NCBI RefSeq assembly: GCF_963676685.1
Contig: NC_092350.1
Coordinates: 45,367,705-45,431,704 of the forward strand
Direction of reading: 5' to 3'
Length of the DNA: 64,000 bases
Source: Mytilus edulis
Lineage: Eukaryota > Mollusca > Bivalvia > Mytilida > Mytilidae
Shown: positions 1-14,234 of the stretch, piece by piece
How the letters are laid out: every line of letters begins with the position of its first letter
How positions within the stretch are numbered: the first letter of the stretch is position 1
Program-made: the position numbers and the translations under genes
Notes under the pieces: generated by a model
Told to the model about the DNA's origin: nothing
Database searches by the model: none
Seen by the model: only the letters and a program-made list of their open reading frames with translations

Positions 1-2083
1 CGTTTTGGCTAGATCTTATTATTCTCTTTTACTTTGGAGTTTTGATTGGTTTTTTTTTTGCAATTTTCAGCATATAGTTTTTTTTAGCCCTATATAAAAT
101 GATATTTCTCCGAGATTTACATAAGATTTACAATATTATACATAAGTTTTTAGGAACATGCATTTACATCCATTGGTCATATTTATTATATTGATTTTGA
201 GATTTGGTATTTTGCTTCAACATAGTTTGTACTATTCTACGTTTTTGTAAAAAGATTATACTAAGAACATTGTTATTGTTTACTTATTTAATGCTTATTA
301 AACATGTCAAAATATAATAATTGATTTCTAATACTTACATTTATCTATTGTCTAAGGTATGTTCAACATATGAATAGTTATCAAAGGTACCAGGCTTATA
401 ATTTAATACGCCAGACGCTCAAATCAAAATACTTAGAAAGCCAAACAAATACAAAGTTGAAGAGCCTTAAAGAACAAAAATTTCCAAAAAAGGTGTGCCA
501 AATAATTCATGATCGGGAACATATGTTACGATAGATCAGATAATTGATTTACACTAAAAAAATGAAAAATGAAAATGTAGTAAATATTTTGGTTTCAAAT
601 GCATTATCTTTAGCATCTAAAATGTGACGTCATAGTAATACTCCCGACGTCAAACATGTTATGTCGTCTGAGCTTAAAATACAATATAATTATCTCAATT
701 CTAATGAAACTGACAGAAAACAACGTCAAAACATACATTTAATATCTGGCATGCGTCGTCTGCATATGCGCTTTCCATTTTCAAAGCATCAGTATTGAAT
801 TGATAGCATGAAAATTGGCGACGTTATCCAATACAAATGTCCGTCACAAACATTGTTGCATTATAATTTAAAATAACTCCTCAGATAAAACACACAATTA
901 TTGATTTGGTGAAAGATGTTGGGCAATTTGATGGTTATTAGATAAAATTTCCAAATGAATTTAGTATCGAAATAGTACTGATTTGGTCTTGAACAGTACA
1001 TTTCCCTGAAAAATATTAATCACCAAAGATAATGTAGGTTCAGTTTCTCAATTTTGCAATTTACAAGTGAAATGTTAACGCCGACCAAAATTCAGCATGT
1101 CCACATTGGCAATCTTACATTGTTACTGGTTTTGTCGATTTCCTGGATTATATATAAATGAACGCGACTATGGATTCGTTAGGTGAACGATTCATAAATT
1201 GTGACCATGTCTATGAATTGTTTGTAAAATTGGACATCACATAGTTCCATTATTTTTTTGACATGGACGTATGAGAAACTTGTACTGAAGGCGTGTATAT
1301 ACAAGTTTTATATATTGATAGGATTGAGATTTAAAAGTGTTCCATTGCTCTGTGGTCTCGCATTTAATGTTCCTCCGCTAAAAAAATGACACACTGAGAA
1401 AAAATGTTACATTGCGTTCAGTTAGATATTATAGACCCAGGCGCGATAAAAAAAATATCATTTATTATATACCCACTTTTGCAGGGGCCTTTTAATTTGA
1501 ATGACCAAAATAATCTATGATCTTTGCTAAACTGCAGATATTTGTTGCATTTTTAAACAAACAATGTGTATTTACTATTTGATTCCAAGAATTCTTCAGA
1601 ATGATTATAAATAGAAAGTCAATATCCAATGAATGAAGGTCTGCGAGGGGGTCCCTCCAATGTTGTACACTTTTTTTTTAACAAGTGTTTTAAAGTCGTC
1701 ACTATAGTTTGTGAATTTTGACCATTATTCTTTATTCTTTTGATTTCTCACTCAATCATTCTATATTCATTTTCTAAAACTATTTTTCTGCTGCATTTAC
1801 CCATCATTCTCTATTATGTTAACCCCTTTTAGACCCTCATAAGTAGTTGCAACAACCAGGAAGTGCAATGATGATTGGCTTAATAGCTTCCTATCAGTGA
1901 TACTACATGAATTAGGAAGTGCCGGTGACATACTACATAGTGAATAGGGAAGTAAAATCATCCCTATATATGTTTCCGAATTTTTAGAATTAGCCTTTAT
2001 TTCTAAAACCTGAAAAAAACATCAAACTGTCATATTTTTAGGTAGCTGGAATCTTCACAATTGTAGCATTTTAGTTAAATTTT
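1..2083. other. Unassigned AT-rich DNA
   Basis: Apart from the repeat at 376-480 I see no exon, RNA gene or element ends. The reading frames are all short. Confidence 0.5.
376..480 (+). repeat. Dispersed repeat, 'atcaaaggtaccagg' family, fragment
   Basis: GTTATCAAAGGTACCAGGCT, then CGCCAGACGCTCAAATCAAA and AAAGCCAAACAAATACAAAG. The middle part present at 43759-43850 and 44603-44730 is deleted here. Confidence 0.5.
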
Positions 2084-2232
2084 AGACGGTTTCCGTCTGA
2101 AATGAAAGTGGCCGCATTCGTGTTCATTCATAATATTGAAATGTAAGTTGTATTTGATGATAATACATAATATATATAAAGGTTGAGGATAAACACGGAT
2201 GCGGCCACTTTCATTTTTGACAAAAACCATCT
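2084..2232. repeat. Inverted repeat with 41-bp arms
   Basis: Left arm 2084-2124 and right arm 2192-2232 pair across the core TGAAAGTGGCCGCAT with a few mismatches outside it. It is probably part of a MITE: 2411-2450 resembles the right end of the element at 56332-56906 (CCTACTCCTTTGTA). An 89-residue minus-strand frame spans it and is not taken as a gene. Confidence 0.65.
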
Positions 2233-3396
2233 GAAAAGTGACGATTTTGGGCATATTTGATAGATTTTTCATATTTAAGCTTGAATCGGGGCGTTTTAAA
2301 TGACTTATTAAGTTAAAATCTTCCACATTAACGAATTGAATCAATTGAAATAGACACTTAAGTGTTTAGAAAGTGTCTAAAATCTTTCGTTAGATGAACT
2401 TGAAAATTGAGGCCAAAATCGGCCCTTACCGGACCTACTCCTTTGTAAAAATATTTCAACAGATTTGTTTCAACCAATCAAAATTGTCGATGAATGTTAG
2501 TACTACCGCACGTACACGAAAAGAGGATGTTTTTTCTACTTTTAACAGAGAAATGATAGTATAATATTGTATATTCTCTAATTGTAACTAATGACTGTGT
2601 TTAAAAGGTTGTGTATGTTTTAGAAAAAATGGATTGATGCTTGCTGATTGCATGCACGATCCTAGAAATATCTGAAAGGAAGATGTATATATAAATATCT
2701 CAATATCAGCAATGAAACTTTTGATCAGTTTTTAATTAATATTTAAACATGTTAAAATCAGTGAAGGTGTTACTCTCTGGGATGATATTACATTTATCTG
2801 ACCATAGATGTAATACCATCTATGATCTGACCTAACGTCTTTTATATGTATTGTATTTTGGAATTGAAATATCTTCATAATGAAAGATATAAATGGGGCA
2901 ATAAGAAGAAAGTGTTTTTAAGATGTGACGAGATTATTGCAAAACAGGTGATATTATTGCGACTACGTTACTTCTTACCAAGAACGTGATGATGAGCGGC
3001 ACATGCATAGAAAATCTATACTTATGTACCAGAAGATGAAAACTATTCACATATATCTATAGGTTTTTTTTTTTTGTAAATTGATATATGACAAAGTATA
3101 TATTTTGATAAACAAAATATTTGAAAAGGGTGGGGTACTTAAATTCTCAGTTGCTCACCCCTACCAAAAAAAAGTTTTAAGTGCATCCCCCCCCCCCCCC
3201 CCGAGATAAATATAACTATTATTTGGTTCTAAAATTGGTTATATAAACCTTAAAATGTCTTCTCAATAAATACGAGAAAAGCCTTGAATTATATCTAGAT
3301 ATCAATGTTAGGACTAAGACATTCCGTATTACACTCAAATGAGGAATTATGAAGGTTTAACGCAAATATGTAGGACCAAATTCAATAATATAAATA
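2233..3396. other. Unassigned DNA with a poly-C run
   Basis: 2411-2450 resembles the right end of the CAAAGGAGTAG MITE. A run of C lies near 3187-3202. Nothing else was recognised. Confidence 0.5.
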
Positions 3397-4547
3397 AGGG
3401 ATGTTAAAAGATCTGAAATTTAATACTCGGATACTCGGTCAGATACTCGAGTACTCGTAAATACTCGGATGAATCTTATACGTCTATTGAAAAGTTTAGA
3501 TTGTAGGCGGGATGCAGTGTTTTTGTCATTACCTTTCATAAACATATTAACGAAAGACAAACGTACTAAAACACAGCTTTATCCTCTGTTTATTGTGTCA
3601 ATTTAACAATAAATTACCGACCGCTGTTTCTATAAATAACCTATCATAATAGCAACTATTGTTTGTTTAAGTGCTCATGAACCTAATTCCAATAAACTCA
3701 AAAAATATTTGCATATAAAGTCCGACAAAGTAGACAACTTATGTATCATCTGTTCCTGATGAGTTGGTTTTTTCATAATACGACTTGTCCATTAATTTGT
3801 CAACAACAATATTGGACTTCAAATTACTTGTGCTTTTTCGTGTTGCTCAGTCTTATCTTTTTCTGTGTTTTATTTTTTTGCACTATCTCGTTTGTCATAT
3901 ATTCAATTTTGTTAAGCCATGACGTTGTCCGTTTATTTTCGACTTTTGGGTTTGAATGTCGCTCTCGTACTTTCTCCTATCTTTAAATTGTAAAAAATAA
4001 ACAATAATAGTTAAGTTTCAAATACAGAGTAATTAAATTAATTCAAATGTACATATCATACCAATCATGTTTACAATAAGTCTGATTAACAAACAAAGGT
4101 TAGTTTTTACGGCTTGTGATGAGTTAATTATTAATCCATGAAGGTGTTGATCCGTATCCAAACACCGTAAAAAATGTCTCTAATCAGTTGCGTGGGGTTC
4201 ACCGCAGGTCACTTTGATTTTTATTCTTGTTTAGAAATATGATTGTCAACAATTTCAGACGAAAGACTGTTTGACTTTCTATTTTTTGTTACAAGTAGTT
4301 TAAATGAAAACATTCCCTCGTAAGAAAGGACGTTGCTGGTACTTCTATAACTTAGTAGCATCAGGATAAACATATTTTTGTTGTTAACTAATTTTATTTA
4401 GTATTAAAAGGGGATTTTTCAACGGAGTGAGTGAAGTGAAAATGTGAAGAAAAATATCTCAAGATGTATAACAGGCAAACGAGTATCCGGGTATTAAAAC
4501 TGTACTCGAATACTAGGCCTTCCGATCGAGTACCCGTTGCCATCCCT
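3397..4547. mobile_element. hAT-like non-autonomous element, 1151 bp
   Basis: Left end AGGGATGTTAAAAG, right end GTTGCCATCCCT (inverse AGGGATGGCAAC), each followed inward by TACTCG-rich repeats. The ends are bounded by the 10-bp direct repeat AATATAAATA (3387-3396 and 4548-4557). AGGGATGGCAAC is a common hAT-type end; the usual duplication is 8 bp, so the AT-rich match may extend by chance. A mussel repeat (about 3815-3975) lies inside. No transposase. Confidence 0.6.
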
Positions 4548-5319
4548 AATATAAATATTTATGTCCGATAAACTTATGTGTATTGTTAGGCGGCTATTTG
4601 CGCAGTGAAGTTGTATTGACTATATATTCCACTGTTATATTCATTTGTGATATACAGTCACTGAACTATATCGTCTTCTTTGTGACGTTGTTTATGTGTT
4701 TCCGCAGAGTGTTATTATTGACGCCATAAAAAATAAAAGTTTACGGTGTTTTGTCTATTCTGCTGCAAATTCTACTCTGGTTGGTTTAGTCAAAGCTATT
4801 TCATTTGTGTCATGACCGACTGTGTACTCATTTGGTGAAATCTAAGGGTTACACAAGAATCAGCTACCAATCCGTTAATATGTCTTTTATAATCAACGTA
4901 CTTTATATTAATAACATTCATATATGATGAGAGGCATCGGTGGAGCAAACTCTGTTTACTCTTTAGTCATCTACGCTTGACTAATAATTCTTTGAATGTA
5001 CTCTTAGAAACACCTGCTTCTTCTTTTTATTGAAATGTTACAAACTTATGTAATGTCATGTCTAGAGTGGAATAAGCATTTGAAAGTTTTAAGCTATGGA
5101 TTAAATCCACTCTTTCTGTTTATGCAACTTCAGTTTTATTTTTAAGTCAAATTTAAGTGCGGATACAAGATATTTCGTTAAAGGTATTCGTTCTTCATCT
5201 TCTAAACTTTTTATAGCAGATGATTTTGAATCTAAAAATTTGGTTTTGACGCTGGTCTATCAAAGAAGAACAAATGCCAGCCTTCACTACTGGACGAAAA
5301 AACGTCTGTCCATACCAGT

Positions 5320-5725
5320 AACAGTCGTTCTAAGACTGTTAATGTTTGTTAAAGTTGTAACAGTTGTTAAATTTCACTGCGGCAGTTTTTTTGTAACTGT
5401 CCCAACTTTAAAAGTGTTTGTCTACAACATAAATCGACTGTAACAACGCAAGAAATAACTGTCACCGTTATTAAAGGACTGATACAACTATTTCAAAGTT
5501 GTAACAGTTGATTTACAACTGTCCCAACTCGAAAAAAGTTGCAACAGTCATAAATAAACTGATTAAACGCCTAAAGGGTTGTTACAGTCGTAATAAAACT
5601 GATGCAACCATTTGAAAGTTGTAACAGTCATTTAATTACTGTACCAACACGGAAAACGTTGAAACAGTCATAAATAAACTGTTTAAACGCAGAAAAAGTT
5701 GTAACAGTTAAAATATGATAGCTAC
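5320..5725 (+). repeat. Left subterminal repeat array of the CACTA element
   Basis: Variants of GTTGTAACAGT, often paired with ACTGTCCCAAC or AAACTGATGCAAC, recur every 15-40 bp. Arrays like this bind the transposase in CACTA elements. An open frame across 5240-5443 is only this array. Confidence 0.8.
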
Positions 5726-7267
5726 AACCATTGTATAGGCATAGCTAATTTATAAGCGTAGCAACTTCCAAACATTGATCTTCATGTACACTTAAAAGTC
5801 ACGGATACAAAATGTCTAACAGTCAGGGATATAGGTTCAATTATTTGTAAAAAAAAATAACTGTGTGAAATATAAGGTTGTGACAAAGAGAAACAACTAT
5901 CACTCCAATGTAATACATTAATTTTAGATAGATATTGATTTAAAAAAAAAAAGTATTTTGAAATATTTGCCGCTGAACACATTTTTGTATTCCTCGGTTA
6001 TTTAGTGAATGTGCTGAATTTATATATTTTTTTAACACTTCCTCGCACTTATCTCTTCGAACCAATAAAATCGGAACCAGCACTAGATACCTGCAATTTC
6101 ACTAGATAAAAGATATATCTACTAACAGAAAAATCGAAAAACGTTACACAATATATTTGTTACCAAATGTATCTTTATAACTGAATTAAAAGTTGACAAT
6201 TTTTATATCATCTAAATAACAATTTAATTATTTTTCTATTAAATTAGTTAGGTGTAAAATCATTCATGCATACACGGTTGTTTTCAATACCCGTAGTTTT
6301 ACGAATCACATCACTTCATAATAACGCTGAATATACATGATATACTCTAAACCTAGCGGGGAACTCCTAATACACGCACTTGTCAAACTTATCCCCACAT
6401 AAAACTGCTTTATATTTTCTTGAGGGCTTATTTCACACACTAATTTTTGGGGGGCTACATTTCTTGTAAAATTATAAATATTGCCGTATAATCATTTTGA
6501 TTTCTATACATGTAAAAAAAAAATCAGACATTTAACACATCTTTTGCAGCTATGGAAAACAAATCTTAAATCTATCTGAATTTAATTTATTTTATTTTAC
6601 CGTATTTTATTTTTGAATAGGTCAATATTAACTCGACTTTGTATTGTACATTGTACGGAATGGTCTATTTGAAGTTCAATTGTAATTGATACACATGATA
6701 CAGGTAAATAGCACGTCAGCATTCATGATTGAGGTAAAAAAATATTATCACTCGCGAGAAAAATTCATATTTTCACCGGATTTTTCGCAAAGAATTTACC
6801 ATACATAATTTATGTAAATACTAGTAGATGGACGTACTGTTCAAGACCGGACAAAATAACTAGCGCAAGTGAAAGTTCAAATGTTCAAAACATGAAAACT
6901 CGCATTGTTTAAGACAGGGAAATCAAATCTTAATTCTTTTATTTTTTTCACATCACTTTTTAGAACTTGATGTATTCTTTAGACTCCGGTCTTATTAAAT
7001 TCTAAAGACTGACATCGGATTCTCTCGTGTGGTTTCAGTTGATCAGATGTACTAACGTTTATCCAAAATATTTTCCCATTTCAATTGTTCAAATTCAAAT
7101 TATTTAATCCCATAAATGCTTGTACAATAATGACATATTATTCAATCAGTAAAGAAAACTAACAATGTTACTAGATAGATAGATAGATAATTATGTACAG
7201 ACAATATTTTGGGTCCCTTTATATTTTTTTGTTCGGTGTGAGCCGAGGCTCCATGTTGAAGGCCAAG

Positions 7268-7413
7268 GAGCGGATCCAGCAATTTTAAAAAGGAGTTGTT
7301 ACTAACCCAGGACAAAGGGGGGTTCCAATTACATGTACCCATTCAAATGCCTTGATCGTCCAAAAAAGGGGGGTTCAAACCCCCGGAACCCCCCCCCCCC
7401 CTGGATCCGCGCC
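7268..7413. mobile_element. Small GGATCC-ended MITE-like element, copy 1
   Basis: Opens GAGCGGATCCAGC and closes CTGGATCCGCGCC, with long C and G runs inside (7387-7401). The structure matches the copies at 13240-13374 and 12835-12905. Confidence 0.6.
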
Positions 7414-7759
7414 TGAGGCTTTACATTGACCTATAATGGTTTAGTGCGTTATACATGTATGACTTTGTAATGCTTATTGTGTTTATGGAAAACAATGGGA
7501 AAATGTTGCTTAACATCTTGGGATATATATTAAGAAGGCATATATTCAAAAGCAGATTTAATTGATTTGTAGAAAAACATGAATATTAAAGGGCAGATGA
7601 TCAACTATTATAGTACAAGTCTTTGATTAACCACAATATTATATTTGTCATCACTGACTTATCAATGTTGCTTTTGTATACATGGTATAAAAATCCAACT
7701 TGGGTTTCTCATCTGAACTTGTTTACACGGTGTTACATTATCTAATATAGCTAGGCCTG

Positions 7760-8330
7760 TTATAGGTTTTTCATCATGTTCATTATCACACTTATGGGGA
7801 ACTGATTTTGCTCATTGTTGAAGGATGTACAGTTACTAACAATTACATCACTTCACTTGAAGTTCCTCCATCGTTCAATTTTCATCCATGGAGATCCCTG
7901 TCTTGGTTTACGGTTGATGGTTGTCTTATTGAAATTCATACCACATCTCCTTATTCTGGTTATCATACAGTATACATGTTATACCAATGTCCCAGGTTAG
8001 TGGGAGGGTTGGGAACTCGCTAACATGTTTAACCCCGCCACATTATTTATGTATGTGCCTGTCCCAAGTCAGTAGCCTGTAATTCAGTGGTTGTCGTTTG
8101 TTTATGTGTTACATATTTGTTTTTCGTTCATTTTTTTAAATAAATAAGGCCGTTAGTTTTCTCGTTTGAATTGTTTTACATTGTCTTATCAGGGCCTTTT
8201 ATAGCTGACTATGTGGTATGGGCTTTCCTCATTGTTGAAGGCCGTACGGTTACCTTAAATTGTTAATGTTTGTGTCATTTTGGTCTTTTGTGGATAGTTG
8301 TCTCATTGGCAATCATACCACATCTTCTTT
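7760..8330 (-). repeat. Dispersed mussel repeat, same family, inverted, two pieces
   Basis: GTTTAACCCCGCCACATTAT and CAGTGGTTGTCGTTTGTTTA (8030-8105), then CTCATTGTTGAAGGCCGTAC and GTTGTCTCATTGGCAATCAT (8228-8320). Two overlapping short frames at 7808-8023 belong to it. Confidence 0.6.
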
Positions 8331-11300
8331 TTTATATGTTATACAAGACTAAAATACCTAGTATTATCAAATGAATTATAACAATTGTTAATAGTTGTCA
8401 GACTTTTGTTATCAAAAAGCAGCTACTGTACATGTGTATAATCAAGATGTAGACATGATCACTGGTGTCAGATGTAAACAAGAGTGACTGTGCAAATGCT
8501 GAAATGTCATCTCTGCTTTGCCTACATGTATGAAGGTTTTACTACATGTACAAGTATCACACAAACTTTTAATTTTCATTAACCTTTGAAAATGAAGTTG
8601 CAGTCAAATTAACCATGCCAGACAGATGATGTACACCCTACAAACTGACTTATAAACCCATGATACCCAAAATTTAGTGATTTATACCGTGAAATAGATT
8701 TAACATTCTTAACATCCAAACCATGAAAACTAACTTATGAATATCCAATAATATGCCAAAAATAGTGATCCTATACATGTCTTGCATGTACATGTAGTTT
8801 ATACTGTAGCATCTGAGAAACATTTGGAAATAGATCAAACCACAAAAACTAAGCATTGTTCAATGAACCATGACATTTTCATTGGGGTCAAAGTCTGATG
8901 TAAGTCTTGCAATTAGACATATTCACCTTACACTCATTTCATAAACCAAATATAGTTGACCTACTTTTCCTACTGCTTGTAGTATTTTTAAACATGTGTG
9001 AGAAACAAACTTGACAAATTACATGTAACTGAAGTAACCTTAATCACTGATCCATGAAATGAAGTCAGGATCAGGTCAACCCTGCCTGACAGACACTGAG
9101 ACATGTACACCTTTCAAAATACCATAATAATTAATCCAGTAACTCAATTAATATATATACGTTATACATGTACATCGTACATTTAAGACTTCAAGTGTAT
9201 TTCACTGTGACTGTTCAAACAGTAATATTTTTTTGTAAACAGTTACATGTACATGTAGTGTACCATGAAAACTAGGTGAAGTGCAATGAACAAATCAATA
9301 ACAGAAACTTCATAACATTTTAAAGGAAGTATCCAGGCATTTCAGCTTCTAAAATGTATCTGGTGAAGCTTAAATACAAAACGGTACGCTGTAGCCACTG
9401 CCAGATTGTAATACATATTTCTTGGCTTGCATGCATGTACTTCAACTTTTGTTGCAGGAGGGATAATAAAATTATACTTTAATGTACGTGCATGTTTTAT
9501 TTGTTTCAAAAACCATGAACACTTGGCCACTAACATGACTAATCATGCTAATTAAGATTTTTATTTAACTCTAATTCAGACTTTAATAATTTAAGTACAG
9601 CAAGCAGTCATTTGACTCTTAAACAATTGACACGGACTGCACGAGACCCTCATAGTTGGTTAAGATCTTTTTACACACCCTGGACATGCTGGCGGTAGTT
9701 AACGATTGCAATGCCAACATAAACTTCAGATGTGATATACATGTACTGTTTTGTTAATTTCACTGAAACTAGAAATTCACATTATCCATATTGTTATTAT
9801 ATTATAATGACTGATTATCCACTAATTAAAAGTATTCATGAATTCAGATATGATGCACTATTATTAGTAGTATTCACTGAAACTATGCATTTTCATTATT
9901 CCAAATTGCTATTTCAAATGAATAGTTATCCTGGGTATTCATGGAATTCAGAAATAATGTACATGTATGATTGCACTATTAATATTCACTGCAACTACGA
10001 AATTTTGTTACTCCAAATTCACAATTGATCATGATAATCCAAGGTAATTAGTCCTCCAGTAATGTGGTCCTCCTTTAATACAATTTGTAATTTTCCTATT
10101 TGTACAAGGCACAATTTTCTTCTTGTCCAATTTAATCAGAACATCACATTATCATCATGGAATAATGCTGCACGCCATATTCATAATTTCCAAAAACAAT
10201 AGATAACTAGCATTAAATAATGAATTAATCCATTGTTTCACAATTTGCAGCTATACAGCGACTCAGTGACATCTATATTTTCTATGCATCAAAGTGCACA
10301 TGTACTAGCAGGTGTCATATTCTATTAAAGTGGGAATCATGGTCAAACCAATACATATTCAGTATGATTCTACAAAATAAAATATACATTTAGACTCAAG
10401 TGCAGTAAATGTTTAACTAATAATAAATATATATAATACTACATGTATATACATGTACATTGTGCAATAATAAGAAAGTTAATTACAATAACTGTATTTA
10501 CCTAGATAAAACTAGCACTTCTCATTTGATTGACCAAAAAATTCTAGCACTAATACAATTCTATTTTCAAGTCCCTATTAACAAGAAAAATAAATCTTTC
10601 AAGGGGTCTAAATTCTATATAGTGTTGTCTTTTTTCCTGCATTAATGATTTGTTAAGTGTGATTGTGTACTTTCATTGAAGGGTTACTGTCTCATTGAGG
10701 CTCACACCATACTTTTTTTCATCAATTCTTTAAAGTCAGACATCATGGACATAGTTATTCCTCTCTAAAACACAACAGGTTATTTCTTTTGTTTATTTTA
10801 ATTATGTTTATGATTTAATATGAAATATATTGATACTACAAACATGACAAAGAAAAGTTTAAGGAACGAAAAAATAAAATAAATAAATGCCCTGTTACTA
10901 TATACATGTAGATGATATTGACTTTACCTTTGTCCAGTGCATATAATGAATAAACCTTTGTGATGTAAACATATTGTTCCAAGACTTAACCATCCCAGTT
11001 AATGTTTTAAATCCTTGAGTTTAATAATTTTTACATCTTTTGTGTTACCCTGAATACTTTTTACTTATTCATTTGTTATAACAGCTTGCATTAAATAATG
11101 CTTTGCAGCTCACTTTTTTATTTAATTTAGTTATTTACCCAATTTTATTTTAATAAATCAATATTCAGATTACTTTTAAAATTTGCATTTTAATATCCAA
11201 AAAATATATATATCCTGCTGTTTCATATTTTTCTTAAATTATAATTTGTTTTGAAAAAGTTATCAAAATTCTGAAGAGGACAATTTTAATCATGATAATT

Positions 11301-12834
11301 TGTGAACATTATTATAAAATTGTATCATTATACCAATGACAGATTAAATATTATCCCCCAGGGCAATAAACTATTGTGTCTTAATTTGTATATTAGCTAG
11401 ATCATGTATATAAGAATTTCTGATTATTACCTATCGCATATCCAGTGTTAACATCCTGATTATTACCTATTTTAATGTCACATTTGCATGGTCATATTCA
11501 GTCTATACAAATATTTTAATTGTTAATTTTGAATTTGAATTAAAAAAAATTGTTTTAGACTAAATTAGTAGATACAACACATACAATGCAGTTAACACAG
11601 TAAATTTTATGAGAACTTACTGGATAATACTATATCTATAAAAAATATTTTGAGCTTCATAAAATACTTTAAAAAAGTTTATACCATGTTAACATAAAAA
11701 AATATGCATACAGATAGATTTTTTTGTTATGTTTTCCTGACATATTGAATGTTTACATAAAATAATTATCATGATTATGTAAAAAATGCAAAAAATCTGC
11801 AGTCGTATGTGAATGCACATGATCAAAGGAGATGTGGGATATATCAATGATGATCAACCCAACAGTTTAATAGGCAACAATAAAGTAACCAAAACACAAT
11901 TGAATGCGTGTCGAAAAATATATATGAATTATGATTAGAAGGTCCTTAATCATTGCGGAATAAATATAATGACCATTGAATGTTACTACTTGTAAGTTAG
12001 ATAACATGTATGGCACAAATGAATTTTGAAAAACAATGCTAACCATGCTAACAGGGCACAATTTATATAAAAATTTCACATGAAAATATATAGTTTGGGT
12101 TCAAAGTATTAACAAATTATAGTGATTTAATATAAATTCTATGTTAAATCTAAAAAGAATAAAATTATGATGCTAGCGTTGCTCTTTTAATATGTGTTTT
12201 TTAAACAATATAGTACATGATAAAACAATTACTAATTGAATTAGCACAATTTGTTTAATCAACTGTGTTTAAATGGCAACTGTTTATGACTCTGTGCCTT
12301 GTTTCAGGAACATTAATTTAATAATATTGTTTTATTTTGATGATTAATGCTATTTTAAACCATTTTTAAAATATTTATTCACTTTCAATGCCTGGCATAT
12401 GCATGCTATTATCAAATATATTAATGTTTTGTTGTCCATGATTTGAGAATTATTTAAAATCTAAATGAAAAGGGACACTTGCTAAATAAGTCACTATTTA
12501 ATCTTAAAGTTAATAATTTTCTTAACATTTTATGATCAAATCATATGTGTTTGTACTATGCATGTTTTTTTTATCGAAATCGTGACGTCACAATGCATTC
12601 TAAATAGAACAAAAACTATCAGCTGATAAAGCAAAACTAGGGAAATACTAGTAATCCAGCATAAGCATGATAAGAAACACATTTTAGGATTTATATCGAT
12701 ACGTACATGTAAAGATCGGTTGGTTGTTGGTTATAAAATGTCCAGTGACAAGTATTTCATGCAAATTTATGACTCGAGTTAGCAATACATTAACATACAA
12801 TATGTACACTACATGATGTATAGGTCAGCATGGT

Positions 12835-12905
12835 CAGTGGCAGATCCAGAACTTTTCATAAGGGACAGGGCCCCTGACTGCCCTTAGGGGCACGGATCCA
12901 GTCAT
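12835..12905. mobile_element. Small GGATCC-ended element, copy 2 (short, diverged)
   Basis: CAGTGGCAGATCCAGAAC at the left and GGGGCACGGATCCAG at the right match the ends of the copy at 13240. The interior is shortened. Confidence 0.45.
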
Positions 12906-13239
12906 GCTTGAGTGATTCCCTATATAATCGACCAAATTATTCCCACAAAAAAGGGGAAGATATAGAGTAACCTTTTATGTATTCCACTCAGGGTGATGTA
13001 TGCAAAATAATTAAGGAAATAAATGACATACACATGATAATATGGGGGGGGGGGTACTTTGTCCTTCATGACTTTCAATGATTTATTATGAAGCACAACT
13101 TTAACATTGAAGCTTAAAGGTGGCTCAAAGCTTATATTTTCCCTGGAACATGCAACTATGCACGATTGTGGTAATATAGAACGTCGATTCATAGCTATAT
13201 ATAGCCTATCGGAGTATCTCAATATAGATTCCGTAGGAA

Positions 13240-13374
13240 CAGTGGCGGATCCAGCCATTCTAAAAAGGGGGGGGGGTCCAACTATATGTCCCCATTTAAA
13301 TGCATTGAGCGGCCAAAACAAAGGAGGTTCGAACCCTTGGAACCCCCCCCCCCCCCCCTTTGGATCCGCCAATG
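13240..13374. mobile_element. Small GGATCC-ended MITE-like element, copy 3 (best preserved)
   Basis: The left end CAGTGGCGGATCC and the right end GGATCCGCCAATG are inverted repeats with one mismatch. Inside are a run of G (13267-13276) and a run of C (about 13343-13358). Overlapping 93- and 203-residue frames on the two strands arise from these homopolymers. Confidence 0.65.
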
Positions 13375-14234
13375 AGAACACATTGTAAGGTCTGTAAGCC
13401 GACAAATGTGCACATTTTCCCTTCAAAATTATGAATCCATGATTATTCGATAGACATGCTTTAAAATATTGATAATTTCTACTCACCGATCGTATTTTCC
13501 AGCTCAGATTATTGAACATGTGGTCTAACATCTGTAGTTACCTGTGTAAAAATATAGTTTGCCGACTGAGGTCCCGGTTTTTTTGTTTTTTTGCCGACAA
13601 GAAATTAAAGTGGATAAATCGTTTACGGTGAAGAATTGTTTTCCGTTTTTAATGAAACTTGACAGATTTTACTAATTATTTTTTTATTCATCGGAAATGT
13701 CCCTCTTGGTGTAATTCGAATTAAAACGGGTTTATTATGCTGTACAATATTGGTAACTTAGTCATAATCTTTAAATTTATTTCAGGTACACCCTTGTACA
13801 TTTTTCTATTGCGCAGAATTTATCAAATATAAATTTGAATGAATCCATTATTATCTTCTCATTCTTCTGCAATAATATTAAAACTCTATTTTAAACGAAA
13901 GCTTCTGGTTTTTAAAACCAGTTATGAACGGAAATGTTATAAAACAGATATTATAAAATAAAAAGTAAGGATATCAAAAGGATTATTTAAAGTCAAACGC
14001 ACATGACTGTCAAAAATGAACGGACAATGCTACGGCAATAAATGGAAAACGACAAAAGACAAACAACGATCGCAAAATAAGTGAATAAACAGCAAAACAA
14101 GTTTACAATCGCACGATAGACAATAATAGTATAAGTAATGGACTATTTCACAACAAAATCAAATCTTGAGAGCCGGGTGAGACGTGATTTTTTTTTTACA
14201 CTGATGGACTACCGTTACGCTAAAATATTTGTAT

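Larger units (their letters stand above)
5726..14234. other. Interior of the CACTA element, no gene seen
   Basis: AT-rich DNA with only short random frames. It contains a GATA microsatellite (7173-7189), two inverted-orientation copies of the mussel 'gccaatgagacaac' repeat (7760-8120 and 8195-8330) and a scrap of it near 10640-10710. It also holds many ACATGTA motifs (8400-10450) and three small GGATCC-ended elements. No transposase or host exon was recognised. Confidence 0.6.

Noticed and set aside
5240-5443. 67-residue open frame with VLRLL/VVKVV pattern
   Set aside because: The pattern is produced by the subterminal repeat array of the CACTA element.
12920-13531. 203-residue minus-strand open frame
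   Set aside because: It runs through the GGATCC-ended element and its C/G homopolymers; GGGGG-derived residues and lack of any motif show it is a chance frame.
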